The notes under the pieces: generated by a model
Database searches by the model: none
Told to the model about the DNA's origin: nothing
What the model saw: the letters and a program-made list of their open reading frames with translations, nothing else
Part shown: piece by piece, positions 25,154 through 34,991 of the stretch
How the letters are laid out: every line of letters starts with the position of its first letter
Position numbering within the stretch: the first letter of the stretch is position 1
Made by a program: the position numbers and the translations under genes
Origin: Algiphilus aromaticivorans DG1253
Lineage (GTDB): Bacteria > Pseudomonadota > Gammaproteobacteria > Nevskiales > Nevskiaceae
DNA length: 64,000 nucleotides
Direction: 5' to 3'
Assembly (NCBI RefSeq): GCF_000733765.1
Contig: NZ_JPOG01000001.1
Span: 682,001-746,000, forward strand

Positions 25154-27652
25154 ATGCGATCGATCACCGATGCCTTCCATCGACTGACGCTGGGCGCGCC
25201 CTGGCTGGTGGCGCTATTGCTGCTGGCCGTTCTGGGCGCGGCTGCCTGGCAGGCGCAGTATTTCAAGCTGGACGCGTCAGCCGACTCGCTGATCCTGGAG
25301 GGCGACGAGGATCTCGCCTACTTCCGCGAGATCGCGGCGGAGTTCGGTACGCAGGACTTCCTGGTCGTGACCTATCGACCGCAGGATGAGCGCGGGCTCT
25401 TCGAGGACGCGACGCTGGCGCATCTCAAGCAGTTGCGCGACGAGCTGGCCGGACTGGAATTCGTTGATTCGGTGCAGAGCATGCTGGATGTACCGCTCAT
25501 CCAGAGTCCGCCCACAACCCTGCGCGAGATTCAGCGCGAGCAGCGCACATTGCTCGATCCCGGCACCGATCGCGAGATGGCGAAGGAAGAGTTCCGCGAG
25601 AGCCCCTTCTACGCCAACCTGATCATGAACCAGGAAGCCACTGTCACGGCGATCCTGGTCAATCTGAAGCCCGACGAGCGCGCCGCTGAGCTGCTGGACC
25701 GGCGCCAGCAGCTGCGCAGCATGCAGCGCGAGGACAGTGCCGATTTCGGCGAGGAGGAGGCAGCCGAACTCGCCCGCGTCGAGGAAGCGTACGGCGCGCG
25801 CAAGGCGCAGGTGCAGGCGGAGCTGCAGCGCAATATCTCCAGCGTGCGCGAGTTGCTGGAGGGCTACCGCGACGAGGCGGAGATATTCCTGGGCGGCCTG
25901 CCGATGATCAGCGCCGACATGATCAATTTCGTGAGCAACGACATTGCCACCTTCGGCATTGGCGTGGCGCTCTTCATCCTGTTGTTGCTGGCGATTTCCT
26001 TCCGCCGACTGCGCTGGGTAGTGATCCCCTCCCTGGTCTGTGCTGCTTCCTGCCTGGCTACGGTGGGCTTCCTCGGGCTGGTCGACTGGCGCGTGACCAT
26101 CGTTTCGTCCAACTTCATTTCGTTGTTGCTGATCCTCAGCCTGTCGCTGACCATCCACCTCGTCGTGCGCTACCGCGAGTTGCACGCGCTGCATCCGCAG
26201 CAATCGATGCCGGAGCTGGTACGCGGCACCATCGACAGCAAATTCCTGCCCTCGGTCTTCACGGTGCTGACCACCGTGGTGTCCTTTGCGTCGCTGGCTG
26301 TCAGCGGCATCCGGCCGGTGATCGATTTCGGCCTGATGATGACGGTGGGCGTGTGCTTTTCCTTCGTGCTCTGTTTCCTGATCTTTCCTTCGGCGCTGGC
26401 CAGGCTATCGCCGGGCGCGCCGCAGCCGGTGGAGCAGCAGGCCCGCAACTTCACCGCGCGCGTCAATAGCGTCTTGGCTGCGCTCAGCGAGCGTGCGCCC
26501 GGCACGCTCATGCTCGCATTCGTGTTGGTGGGTGGCGTTGCCATCGCGGGCATGGCACGCCTCAGCGTGGAGAATCGCTTCATCGACTATTTCCACGATT
26601 CCACCGAAATCCATCAGGGCATGCTCGTCATCGACCGCGAGCTCGGTGGCACGACGCCACTGGACATCATCCTGGAGCCACCGCAATGGTTCCTGGAGGA
26701 GCAGAAGGAACTGGAGGAGATGGATCTGCCCGATCTCGGCGGGGGCGGGTTGACTGCGGAAAGCTACTGGTACAACGCGCGCAACCTGCGTGATCTGACG
26801 GAGATCCACGACTACATCGACGCGCAGCCCGAGACCGGTAAGGTGCTGTCCATGGCCACGACCATGCGCATGCTCAAGATTCTCAACGAGGGCGAGTGGC
26901 CCGGGGACTTCATGCTGTCGCTTATCCAGCGCATGGCGCCGGATCAGATCGTGGAGAATCTCTTCGACCCCTACATGTCCGAGGATGGTAATCGCATGCG
27001 CATCGCCTTGCGCGTGGTCGATTCGGACCCTGACCTGCGCCGCAACGAGTTCCTGACGCGTATCGAGAATGGCTTGATCGAGAACTTCGATCTGGAGCCC
27101 CAGCAGGTGCACCTCACCGGCATGATGGTGCTCTACAACAATGTCATGCAGAGCCTGTATCGCTCGCAGGCGGCGACGCTGGGTGTGGTCTTCGTGGCCA
27201 TCGGCTTGATGTTCCTGCTGCTCTTTGGCTCGCCCAAGATGGCGTTGATCGGGATCGCGCCCACCGTTGTCGCGGCGCTGTCGGTTCTGGGCATGATGGG
27301 GTGGTTGGCAATCCCGCTCGACATCATGACGATCACCATTGCCGCCATCACTATTGGCATCGGCGTGCACGACACCATCCACTACAGTTATCGCTTCCGC
27401 GATGAGGTCCGTGAGAGGGGCTACGAAGGCGCGATTTCGCGCTCTCACATGAGCGTGGGTCGGGCGATGTTCTACACCACGCTGGTGGTCACGCTGGGCT
27501 TCTCGATCCTGGTGATGTCGAACTTCGTGCCTACGATCTACTTCGGGCTGTTCACCGGCGTAGCCATGGTCTTCGCGTTGATCGCGAACCTGACGCTGCT
27601 GCCGGTACTGCTCAAGCGCTTCCGGCCCTTCCCGGAGGGCGCTGCTGCGTGA
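25154..27652 (+). CDS. MMPL/RND-superfamily transporter
   Basis: An 832-residue inner-membrane protein with two repeats, each of one helix, a large periplasmic loop and five helices. The first loop (about residues 35-250) contains a helical coiled region (RRQQLRSMQREDSADFGEEE). The first membrane block shows SFRRLRWVVIPSLVC and ILSLSLTIHLVVRY. The second shows GVHDTIHYSYRFRDE, which is the proton-relay helix region of MMPL proteins. Such proteins export lipids, hopanoids or small hydrophobic molecules using proton motive force. No periplasmic adaptor is adjacent, which favours the MMPL/HpnN type over drug-efflux RND pumps. Substrate unknown. Confidence 0.88.
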   Translation: MRSITDAFHRLTLGAPWLVALLLLAVLGAAAWQAQYFKLDASADSLILEGDEDLAYFREIAAEFGTQDFLVVTYRPQDERGLFEDATLAHLKQLRDELAGLEFVDSVQSMLDVPLIQSPPTTLREIQREQRTLLDPGTDREMAKEEFRESPFYANLIMNQEATVTAILVNLKPDERAAELLDRRQQLRSMQREDSADFGEEEAAELARVEEAYGARKAQVQAELQRNISSVRELLEGYRDEAEIFLGGLPMISADMINFVSNDIATFGIGVALFILLLLAISFRRLRWVVIPSLVCAASCLATVGFLGLVDWRVTIVSSNFISLLLILSLSLTIHLVVRYRELHALHPQQSMPELVRGTIDSKFLPSVFTVLTTVVSFASLAVSGIRPVIDFGLMMTVGVCFSFVLCFLIFPSALARLSPGAPQPVEQQARNFTARVNSVLAALSERAPGTLMLAFVLVGGVAIAGMARLSVENRFIDYFHDSTEIHQGMLVIDRELGGTTPLDIILEPPQWFLEEQKELEEMDLPDLGGGGLTAESYWYNARNLRDLTEIHDYIDAQPETGKVLSMATTMRMLKILNEGEWPGDFMLSLIQRMAPDQIVENLFDPYMSEDGNRMRIALRVVDSDPDLRRNEFLTRIENGLIENFDLEPQQVHLTGMMVLYNNVMQSLYRSQAATLGVVFVAIGLMFLLLFGSPKMALIGIAPTVVAALSVLGMMGWLAIPLDIMTITIAAITIGIGVHDTIHYSYRFRDEVRERGYEGAISRSHMSVGRAMFYTTLVVTLGFSILVMSNFVPTIYFGLFTGVAMVFALIANLTLLPVLLKRFRPFPEGAAA

Positions 27653-27673
27653 TCGCCTGAGCGGTGCGGGGCG

Positions 27674-28297
27674 TCAGCGCCGCTGCACGCCCTGCGGAAT
27701 GCGTTCTGCCAGCTGCATCTCTGCTTGGCTGAGGATGCCCGGATCGCGCAGGCAGGCGGCTGCGAAGTCCATTGCGTCGTAGCCCCAGAAGGGCGTGTCG
27801 TCGACCACGAAGGTCGGTACGCCGAAGACGCCGCGCTCCGCCGCGTGGGCGGTTTCGGCCTCCAACTTGCGTTTGACTTCCGGCGCCTGCACCGCGTTCG
27901 CGGCAAAGCCAAGCGACTCGGCAAGGCACGCGAAGTGCGCCGGGTCGGCCGCGTCGGCGCCGGTGGTCCAGACCGCCTCGAAGACCTTCCTGATAGCCGC
28001 GAAATCGTTCTCCAGCAGGATGCAAAGACGCAGATAGGGCAGCGGGTTGAAGGGGTGCGCTGCCGGCGGCCGGAAGGCGATGCCGTCGCGCTGGGCGACC
28101 CAGGTGCACCAGCGGTAGGTCCACGTCCGCTTCGGAGGGATTTCGGCCGGACCCTTCTGTCCCCAGTGACCGAGCAGGCCCGCGAACAGAATTGGTCGCG
28201 GCCGGATGATGGTGCCTTCCGGCAGCGCGTCCAGCCGTGTGCACGAGAAATAGGCGAAGGGCGAGACGATGTCGAAGTACCAGTCCACGGTCGGCAT
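27674..28297 (-). CDS. 2-hydroxychromene-2-carboxylate isomerase-like DsbA-family protein
   Basis: A 207-residue protein from the ATG at 28297 (MPTVDWYFDIVSPFAYF). The family is kappa-class GST/DsbA-fold; WYFDIVSPFAYFS is the usual start, with Ser in place of the redox Cys pair. RPILFAGLLGHWG and the closing GVFGVPTFVVDDTPFWG are conserved blocks. It catalyses glutathione-dependent isomerisation in aromatic degradation, or a related reaction. It is divergently transcribed from an AraC-type regulator, 140 bp away, that may control it. The frame stays open far upstream of the chosen start, but that part has no family character. Confidence 0.9.
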   Translation of the reverse strand: MPTVDWYFDIVSPFAYFSCTRLDALPEGTIIRPRPILFAGLLGHWGQKGPAEIPPKRTWTYRWCTWVAQRDGIAFRPPAAHPFNPLPYLRLCILLENDFAAIRKVFEAVWTTGADAADPAHFACLAESLGFAANAVQAPEVKRKLEAETAHAAERGVFGVPTFVVDDTPFWGYDAMDFAAACLRDPGILSQAEMQLAERIPQGVQRR

Positions 28298-28437
28298 CGG
28301 GGGTAGTTTCAGCTTCGGATAGACGGCCAGCTTAGCGCTTCGCCTTCGGGTGGTGCCGGGCCTTTTGGCCCCGAATGCCAAGCGCGATGGCTCCAAGCGA
28401 TCTACCGGCGCGGCGCCGGGCGACGCACAATGCCCGC

Positions 28438-29469
28438 ATGAGGGTGGAGGATTTCCACAAGCCGCTGGTCCCGGCAACTTACGTTGTAATGTCGCTGGAG
28501 TTCGCAGCGGAGCGGGGTGTGGCGCGCGAAAGGATCCTGCACGATATCGTGCTGCCCGAGCCACTGCTGGCGCACAGCGAGGCGCGCGTTTCCTTGCTGA
28601 CCTATGGGCGCATCGTCGCGCGTAGCCTACGCTTGACTGGCGATCCGGCACTGGGTTTCGCCTTCGGCCTGCGCAGCAGCCTCACCGCGCACGGGCTTCT
28701 GGGACTGGGGCTGATGTCGCAGCCGACGTTGCGGGACGCGCTGGCGTTCGGCGCGCAGTACTTCGTTCCGCTGCGCTTCCCCGGTTTCGCGCTAGGCATG
28801 CAGACACTGCGCCACGAGGGCGGCGATTGCTGGATCGAGTTGCACGAAGCGCTGCCCTACGGACCGCTGCGCCAGTACGCCTTCGATGTGCTGCTGGTCG
28901 GATTCACGCATGTCCTTGAGCTGGCGTTGGCGCGCGACGAGTACTCACTGTGCTTGCAGCGGCTGGAGCCGGCCGACTTCGAGCGCTTCGCTGATCAGCT
29001 GCCGACGATTCACTTTGGCAGCGAGGTCAACGGGCTCCGTCTGCCATCGGAAGCGCTGGAGCGTCCTTTGCCTGCGGCCAATGCGATGACTGCCCAGCTG
29101 GTACGCCAGCAGTGCGATCAGGAGTTGGCGCTTCTGGGTCTGCGTGGCGATGAGCCGACGCGAGTGCGCGCGCTGCTCGGCGACAGCGGCGCAGAGGGCT
29201 ATCCCAGCGTCGAGCAGGCAGCCGCTCGCCTATTCGTATCCGCGCGCACCCTGAAGCGCCGTCTGCATCAGCATGGGCTGAGCTATCGCGCGCTCGTGCA
29301 GGAGGCGCGCTTCCGCGAAAGCCAACGAATGCTGCGCAATAGCGGCCTCAGCGTCAGCGAGATCGCGACGCGTCTGGGCTATCACAGCCCGGCGAATTTC
29401 ACGCGGGCCTTCCGTAAGTGGGCAGGCGTGTCGCCGGGCGCCTACCGCAGGGCGGAAGGCGAGGATTGA
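28438..29469 (+). CDS. AraC-family transcriptional regulator
   Basis: A 343-residue regulator with the ATG at 28438. The N-terminal 200 residues fit the arabinose-binding-like effector domain of the OruR/ArgR-type group (HGLLGLGLMSQPTLRDAL). The C-terminal 100 residues are a double helix-turn-helix, with SVEQAAARLFVSARTLKRRL as the first and SVSEIATRLGYHSPANFTRAF as the second, closing with GVSPGAYR. It lies head-to-head with the isomerase gene and just upstream of the tri-haem cytochrome, so either may be its target; no operator was recognised. Confidence 0.93.
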   Translation: MRVEDFHKPLVPATYVVMSLEFAAERGVARERILHDIVLPEPLLAHSEARVSLLTYGRIVARSLRLTGDPALGFAFGLRSSLTAHGLLGLGLMSQPTLRDALAFGAQYFVPLRFPGFALGMQTLRHEGGDCWIELHEALPYGPLRQYAFDVLLVGFTHVLELALARDEYSLCLQRLEPADFERFADQLPTIHFGSEVNGLRLPSEALERPLPAANAMTAQLVRQQCDQELALLGLRGDEPTRVRALLGDSGAEGYPSVEQAAARLFVSARTLKRRLHQHGLSYRALVQEARFRESQRMLRNSGLSVSEIATRLGYHSPANFTRAFRKWAGVSPGAYRRAEGED

Positions 29470-29608
29470 GCGGCGCTTGGCGCAAAGCGCCATGTTGGCC
29501 TGCAATGACAATCACCTTGGCACGACCGCATCTCACGCCGCGTGTGCCGCTGGCGGGACAATGCTTGTGACTACACAGATCCGCGTTCAAGCGGACCGGA
29601 GACAGACC

Positions 29609-32449
29609 GTGATCAGACAGCTTGGAGGCATCGTCGCGCTGGTATTGGCGCTGACGCTGGCCGCGTGCAGCGGCGACTACAGTGGCGGCCCGGTGGGTCG
29701 CGACGACGGTGGCAACAGTGGTGGGGGAGGCACTGGGGGTGCCGATGGCTCGGCGCGCTTCGCCTCGGTTGAGGATTTCTTCGCCGCCGAGGTGCAGCCC
29801 GGACTGGCCTTCTGCCGAAGCTGTCATGTGCCCGATGGCGTCGCCGGTAGCGATCCTGATGCGGCGCGCTTCATGCTGTCGCCCAATCCGGAGGAGGACT
29901 ACCAGCGCCTGCATGCCGCCTGGCAGGCTCTGGGCGAGGGGATTACGTCCAATCTTCTGCTCGTCGAGCCGGGCGACCCCGCCGAGCCGCACTCCGGCGG
30001 CAAACCATGGCCGGAAGGCGGCGCGCGCTACACAGCCATGCGCACGCTGCTTGCCTGTTGGGAGGGTAACGGTGCATGCGAGGAACTGGCCGGCGGCGCC
30101 GACGAAGGCGAGGCGTTGCCCTTGCTTGGCAACCCGGGCAAGCATTTCTTCGTCAACGAGTTCTGCGACGGCGCATCGGACGATACGCCCATCGACTGGA
30201 GCCGGGATCCGCGGCGCTTGCTGACGCCCGACGGCGGCCTGATCGACAGCGAGACATATGCCGTCCACTTCAACGACCCGTACGAGATCTGCAAGACCGA
30301 GACGCTGTTCGAGACCCAGGCGCGCCAGAACGAGCTGCGCGAGGCAGCCGGGGAGACGCCCATCTATTCAGCGCGGCCGGATCCGAAGACCTGCGGCGAA
30401 TGGCGTGCATCCGTGCAGCGCGGACACGACTGGATCGCGATGTGGCCCTCCGACCAGCCAATGGGCACCGGAGAAGCCCACGGCGAGGGCTTTTTCGGTA
30501 CGGGGGTCGGCATATCCGGCGCCTCCGCGGAGGAATGGAACAATCTCTGGCGCGTCTGGGGCATGCCGGGCAGGCCGGACAACTTCGATCGTCACGTTTT
30601 CGAGCGTTACGGCCACAGTCCGCCGCCTGCGCACATCGACAACCCCTATCCGCTGCCCGACGAACTGGATCAGCTCAGTGCGGACTTCGGCGGTAGCGGG
30701 ACGCTGCCACTGGGCTGGGCGCAGGGCCGCGACGAGGACGGCAACTACAACGGCACGCTCGGGCTTAACTGTTTCTCCTGCCACGCCGGGCAGATCGGTA
30801 GCGGCCAGGTAGCCGGCCGCGACGGTAATGGCAATGTCGCGAGCTACGGTGCCAACGCGCACGGCAGCTTCATGGGCTTGCCTAACACCAATACCGAATT
30901 GGGTGTGCTGCTGGCCGACCTGATCAACGCCTCTGCCCGCAATTTCCCCGGAGCCAACGAGGTCATGGACGCGCTGCAGGTGCCGGCCTTCGGCTATATC
31001 CCGGTCGTGAACACGACCCGCGGCACCAATGCGGCGGACACCGAGATCGAGGCGATTTTCCTGATCCGCGACTGGGACACGCTGAACTTCAACCGGATAT
31101 TCGCCTACCCGACGCACGCCAATACCGGCGATCAGGACCCGCCTGCGTGGTGGTGGTTGTCGAACAAGACGCGCTATCTCTGGTTCGGCGGGCATTCCAC
31201 CGACTCGGTGCGCGGCAATATGTACTTCGGCAGCGTCAACGCGCTGTCCGGCGATCAGGTGAAGGCCAACGAAGGTACTCTCGAGGACGTCCACCAGTGG
31301 ACGCCGACCGTCGAGGCGCCGGACTATCCCTATGGCTATTGCAGCAGCCCCGACGGCGAGCTTTCCGGCGAGGGCGATCCGCGCTGCATTGATCGGCCGC
31401 TGGCCGAGCAGGGCGCGATCCTCTTCCACGAGAAGGACCTCTGGGCGGAAGAGGCAAATGCCGACATCCCGCGCCCCAAGGGCAACGGCGCCTGTGCCGG
31501 CTGCCACGGCGCCTACGCGCCGCGCTACATCAGCGATCAGCGCTTCCTGCCCGATCCGGCCCTTGCCGGGACGGTGGGCTATACCGTGCCGCTGGAAATC
31601 GTCAATACCGATCCGGCGCAGGCCGAGGGTTGGTCGCCGCTCATGCGCGAGCACGTCTCGACGATGTGGCATTCCTACCCGGATGCGGTCGAGGGCTACG
31701 CCCTGCCCGAAGAGAAGAATGCGTTGCAAGAGTCGCTGGACGATTATCTGATCGAAGGCGTCAGCGGTGCCGACCTCGTCGAGCAACTCAACCGGCATCT
31801 GGAAGCCATGGGTGCTTTGCAGCCGGTCGGTGACCTTGTCGACAGCGTGCTGGAGCCCGTGGTGGGCGGCCTCGTGCCCGAGCTGCCCCTCGGCGACGTG
31901 GCCGGCCGTGTCCACGGTGCCTGTGGCTTCGAGGAGAAGACGGTGGGCTATGTCACGCCACCGTTGCACGGCGTCTGGGCCAGCGCGCCCTATTTCCACA
32001 ATGGTTCGGTACCGGATGTCTGGGGCGTACTCAAGCCAGAGGACCGGCCGAAGATGTGGCGGCGCCAGCGCACCACCACCGATGTGCACTTCAACCAGTT
32101 CGAGACGCGCATCGCCGACAGCGCCGCCGGGCAGGGCGGCTACAACTGGGAGCGGCTGGGCTGGAAGCACGATGTGCTGTCGTGCAATGCCGGAAGCGGT
32201 ATTCCCTATTACAGCTGCCAGCCGGATCAGGATCTGCCGCAGGAGGTCCAGTGGCTCTACGACACGATCCTCGGTGGCCTCGTCTGGCCGACCTGGCTGG
32301 TGCCGCCACCCATCGGCGAAGAAGGCCTCGCCCAGCGCATGATCTACAACACCCAGATGTACTCCAAGAAGAACCACGGCCACGAATGGACGCAGGCGCT
32401 CACCGACGACGAGCGGCGCGCGCTTCTGGAGTACCTGAAGACGCTATGA
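29609..32449 (+). CDS. Tri-haem cytochrome c lipoprotein, RoxA/di-haem-peroxidase-like
   Basis: About 946 residues from a GTG at 29609 with a GGAG site; this gives a lipoprotein signal ending LAAC at Cys20, then a Gly/Asp-rich linker. Three c-type haem motifs are present: CRSCH at residue 69, CFSCH at 388 and CAGCH at 629. The late block YVTPPLHGVWASAPYFHNGSVP (about residues 785-806) is shared by MauG/cytochrome-c-peroxidase-like proteins and by RoxA-type rubber oxygenases. The length exceeds RoxA (about 680 residues), because of the N-terminal haem domain and a Leu/Gly-rich insertion near 737-766. Enzyme activity is uncertain: peroxidase, dioxygenase or electron transfer. Confidence 0.75.
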   Translation: MIRQLGGIVALVLALTLAACSGDYSGGPVGRDDGGNSGGGGTGGADGSARFASVEDFFAAEVQPGLAFCRSCHVPDGVAGSDPDAARFMLSPNPEEDYQRLHAAWQALGEGITSNLLLVEPGDPAEPHSGGKPWPEGGARYTAMRTLLACWEGNGACEELAGGADEGEALPLLGNPGKHFFVNEFCDGASDDTPIDWSRDPRRLLTPDGGLIDSETYAVHFNDPYEICKTETLFETQARQNELREAAGETPIYSARPDPKTCGEWRASVQRGHDWIAMWPSDQPMGTGEAHGEGFFGTGVGISGASAEEWNNLWRVWGMPGRPDNFDRHVFERYGHSPPPAHIDNPYPLPDELDQLSADFGGSGTLPLGWAQGRDEDGNYNGTLGLNCFSCHAGQIGSGQVAGRDGNGNVASYGANAHGSFMGLPNTNTELGVLLADLINASARNFPGANEVMDALQVPAFGYIPVVNTTRGTNAADTEIEAIFLIRDWDTLNFNRIFAYPTHANTGDQDPPAWWWLSNKTRYLWFGGHSTDSVRGNMYFGSVNALSGDQVKANEGTLEDVHQWTPTVEAPDYPYGYCSSPDGELSGEGDPRCIDRPLAEQGAILFHEKDLWAEEANADIPRPKGNGACAGCHGAYAPRYISDQRFLPDPALAGTVGYTVPLEIVNTDPAQAEGWSPLMREHVSTMWHSYPDAVEGYALPEEKNALQESLDDYLIEGVSGADLVEQLNRHLEAMGALQPVGDLVDSVLEPVVGGLVPELPLGDVAGRVHGACGFEEKTVGYVTPPLHGVWASAPYFHNGSVPDVWGVLKPEDRPKMWRRQRTTTDVHFNQFETRIADSAAGQGGYNWERLGWKHDVLSCNAGSGIPYYSCQPDQDLPQEVQWLYDTILGGLVWPTWLVPPPIGEEGLAQRMIYNTQMYSKKNHGHEWTQALTDDERRALLEYLKTL

Positions 32450-32488
32450 GGCACTCGCTCCGCCGGTCAGGCCCTGCGCCCGGGCGCG

Positions 32489-34693
32489 TCAGTCCAGACG
32501 CAAGGTCGCGGCCTCGGAAGGTTCTGCGCCGGAGAAGTCGAGCACCTTCAGCTTGGCCGACGAAAAGCTGAAGATGTAGCTACTTCCGCCTGCCTCGCGC
32601 GCGATCACCGAGCGCAGCGGCTCGTTGTAGATCACCGGCGCGAAGTCATCGCAGCCCTCAGGGGGCGCCGCCTCGCGTTGCGGCGGGCAGCGGTCGCCGC
32701 CGCCGGGCTGCTCGTCCTTGTGGTCGATCCGGGCGTACTCCGCGATGGCCTTGTTACCGAGAGCCGGGTCGATGCGATAGGCGAGGAAGCCGCTCAGCGC
32801 GCGCCCGGGCTCCGGAGAGCTGATCTGCGCCGGGATGGACAGCAGCCCGGCATCGTCGCGGCCGGCGTCGGGGAGGAACTGGAATGCCAGGGGCTCGTAC
32901 TCGGCGAGGCTGTAGGCGTACTCGTTGCCACTCAGCGCTGGTGTCTCATTGGCAATCGGCGTGGGGTCGGTGAGATCGCTGACGTCGAAGACGCGCAGCT
33001 GGAAGCTGTTGCCTACGCCGACGCCACCTTCGCCGCCGGCGCGGCCGATGGTCAGCAGGTGGTCGGCACCCAGTGGCGCGATGTAGCTGGCGAAGCCGGG
33101 AATGTCGACCTGACCGAGGAGCTGCGGGTCCGCGGGCTCGGACAGGTCGAAGGTGAACAAGGGGTCGATCTGCTCGAAGGTGACAACGAAACCGCGGTCG
33201 CCGAGGAAACGCACGGAGCGAATCGTGTCGCGTGGCTTTTCCGAGACGAAATCGCGCAGCGCGGCGATCTCTTCCATGCTTTGCGCATCGAAGATCTGCA
33301 GGTTATTGAGCTGTCGGAAGGGCTGGTTGGGGCTGTCGAAACGCCCCTCGGTTGCTGCCACGCGCAGGGCGCCATCGAATTCGCTGAGCTGATAGCTGTT
33401 GCCGACGAGGCCGTCGGCGAGTGCGACACCACCGGGCTGTGCGAGCCCGTCGCCTATGGCGAAGCGGTAGATCGCCGTCTGCTGCCTCTGGCCGGCGTCG
33501 AACCACCAGCCGGGGCTGGTCTGGAACAGGTAGAGATTGTCGCGGCTGCCGTAGACGCCCCAGGCATTGTTGATGCTGCCCAGCGTCGCGGGCGCGCTGC
33601 CGTTGGTGTCGATGCTGGTGATCGTGAGCAGGCCCAAGCGTGTATCGACCGCTGGATGCAGGATCGCGTCGCAGGCGAGGGTTGTTTCGGGAGCGTCGCC
33701 CTGGCGCTGCTCGGGGAGTAGCGCTGCTACAGGCGTCGCATCGACTGCGGCCAGAATCGCGTTGCGGATCGCCTCCTCTAGCTCCGCGATCTCGGCCTCG
33801 TCGCCGTCGCGAAGGGCGCTGGGATAGCGCTGCCCGACGAGTACCCGGAAGTCGTCGTCTTCGCGCAGCGTGCTCGGTGGCGGGAAGGCGAACTGGGTGA
33901 CGAGATGGATGCGATCACCGACGCGACGGCTGCCGACGAGCTGGCCGTCGCTGGCGAATCGATCGATCTGGATCGGGTTGTCGGGGTCGCTGACATCGAA
34001 GAACAGCAATTCGGTGCCCAGGATGAAATCCGCAGCAACGGATCCAGGCCCTACGGCCTCGTCCGTGGTTGCGATCCCGGCCGATACGGCGGGCGCGTAA
34101 GGATAGGCGAAGTAGCTCTTCTGCCTTACGACGACGAGACGATTGTTGGCTACGTCCAGGTAGAGGCCGTTCCCCTGCCATCCGTCGTCCAGCGCGATGC
34201 GGCTTCGGATGCGGGGTGCGGCAGGGTCGCTGGTGTCCAGCACGAGCACTTCGCCGGTCTGTCGGCTCAGGAAGTAGAGGTCCGCGCTGTCCGGATCGGC
34301 CTCGACCAGGTCGGCCTCGTCGACGCCGGCTTCCTGTGTGTTCGTTTCGGTAACGACGCGCTCGGTCTCCGGAGCTGCCGGTGCGGGCGAACCGTCCTGA
34401 TCGTTCGGCGCATCCACCGCGCCTTCGCCAAGAGCCGCCGGCTCGCATCCGAAGCAGCCGCCCCCGTAGGCGTAGCCGGTGAGGTACTCCTGAGTCAGAC
34501 GCTCGGCGTAGTACGTTTTGAAGTCGGCGCAACTCTCGAAGGGCGACTGCGCGAGCAGCGACTTGGGCGTTGCCCGGGAGGTGGGGGCAGATGGCGCCGA
34601 GCCGTCGCCGCCACCCGAGGAACTGCAGCCTGCGAGCGCCAACGCCCCCGCGACAACAAGCCCGGAAAGCCTTGTAGGTAGCATTCTTGCCAT
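32489..34693 (-). CDS. Lipoprotein with beta-propeller domain (Beta_propel family)
   Basis: A 734-residue lipoprotein with lipobox ALAGC at about Cys23 and a Ser/Gly-rich linker. TNTQEAGVDEADLVEADPDSA (about residues 118-138) closely matches the N-VQVEGVDEADIVKTDG opening of the secreted Beta_propel family. Repeated segments such as LLFFDVSDPDNP, LRVFDVSDLTDPTP and VLDFSGAEPSE are the blades. Cys pairs (GGGCFGCEP, DRCPPQREAAPPEGCDD) may form disulfides. It is convergent with the cytochrome gene, 39 bp apart. A surface scaffold or protease-inhibitor-like role has been suggested for such proteins; function here is unknown. Confidence 0.85.
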   Translation of the reverse strand: MARMLPTRLSGLVVAGALALAGCSSSGGGDGSAPSAPTSRATPKSLLAQSPFESCADFKTYYAERLTQEYLTGYAYGGGCFGCEPAALGEGAVDAPNDQDGSPAPAAPETERVVTETNTQEAGVDEADLVEADPDSADLYFLSRQTGEVLVLDTSDPAAPRIRSRIALDDGWQGNGLYLDVANNRLVVVRQKSYFAYPYAPAVSAGIATTDEAVGPGSVAADFILGTELLFFDVSDPDNPIQIDRFASDGQLVGSRRVGDRIHLVTQFAFPPPSTLREDDDFRVLVGQRYPSALRDGDEAEIAELEEAIRNAILAAVDATPVAALLPEQRQGDAPETTLACDAILHPAVDTRLGLLTITSIDTNGSAPATLGSINNAWGVYGSRDNLYLFQTSPGWWFDAGQRQQTAIYRFAIGDGLAQPGGVALADGLVGNSYQLSEFDGALRVAATEGRFDSPNQPFRQLNNLQIFDAQSMEEIAALRDFVSEKPRDTIRSVRFLGDRGFVVTFEQIDPLFTFDLSEPADPQLLGQVDIPGFASYIAPLGADHLLTIGRAGGEGGVGVGNSFQLRVFDVSDLTDPTPIANETPALSGNEYAYSLAEYEPLAFQFLPDAGRDDAGLLSIPAQISSPEPGRALSGFLAYRIDPALGNKAIAEYARIDHKDEQPGGGDRCPPQREAAPPEGCDDFAPVIYNEPLRSVIAREAGGSSYIFSFSSAKLKVLDFSGAEPSEAATLRLD

Positions 34694-34822
34694 GGTCGAG
34701 TCCTATTCGAAAGCCCGCGACGACCAATGTACTCCCACGCGGCGAGCGAAGGCTATCCACCAATGCTCACTGGTCGGTATCGGCAAGCGAAGGGGGTGTC
34801 TGAGACAAGAAGAGGGGAGCGC

Positions 34823-34888
34823 GGGCCGCCAGGGGCTCGACGATTTTGTCCGGAATAGAACCGCGCGACCGAAGGGAGCCCGAAGGGC
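34823..34888 (+). repeat. tRNA-Lys 3'-end remnant plus degenerate 71-bp two-hairpin element
   Basis: Bases 34823-34840 match the 3' 18 bases of the tRNA-Lys gene at 36543-36560 with one change. They are followed at once by a decayed copy of the two-hairpin element described at 35948: the first stem has mismatches, the linker GCGCGACCGAAGGGAGCCCG is intact, and the second hairpin has decayed. This copy bounds the toxin-antitoxin cassette on its left. Confidence 0.75.
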
Positions 34889-34930
34889 CGCGCACGCAGG
34901 GGTGGTTGCGGGCCGGTGGGCTCGGCGGAC

Positions 34931-34956
34931 AAGAAAAGGGCGGCTCGATGGCCGCC
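34931..34956 (-). terminator. Probable terminator of the DUF4258/HTH operon
   Basis: On the minus strand GGCGGC, loop CATCGA and GCCGCC are followed by CTTTTCTT, 36 bp after the antitoxin stop codon. Confidence 0.65.
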
Positions 34957-34991
34957 GCGTTCCTGTTAGACAGCAAGCAATTACCGGGGCG

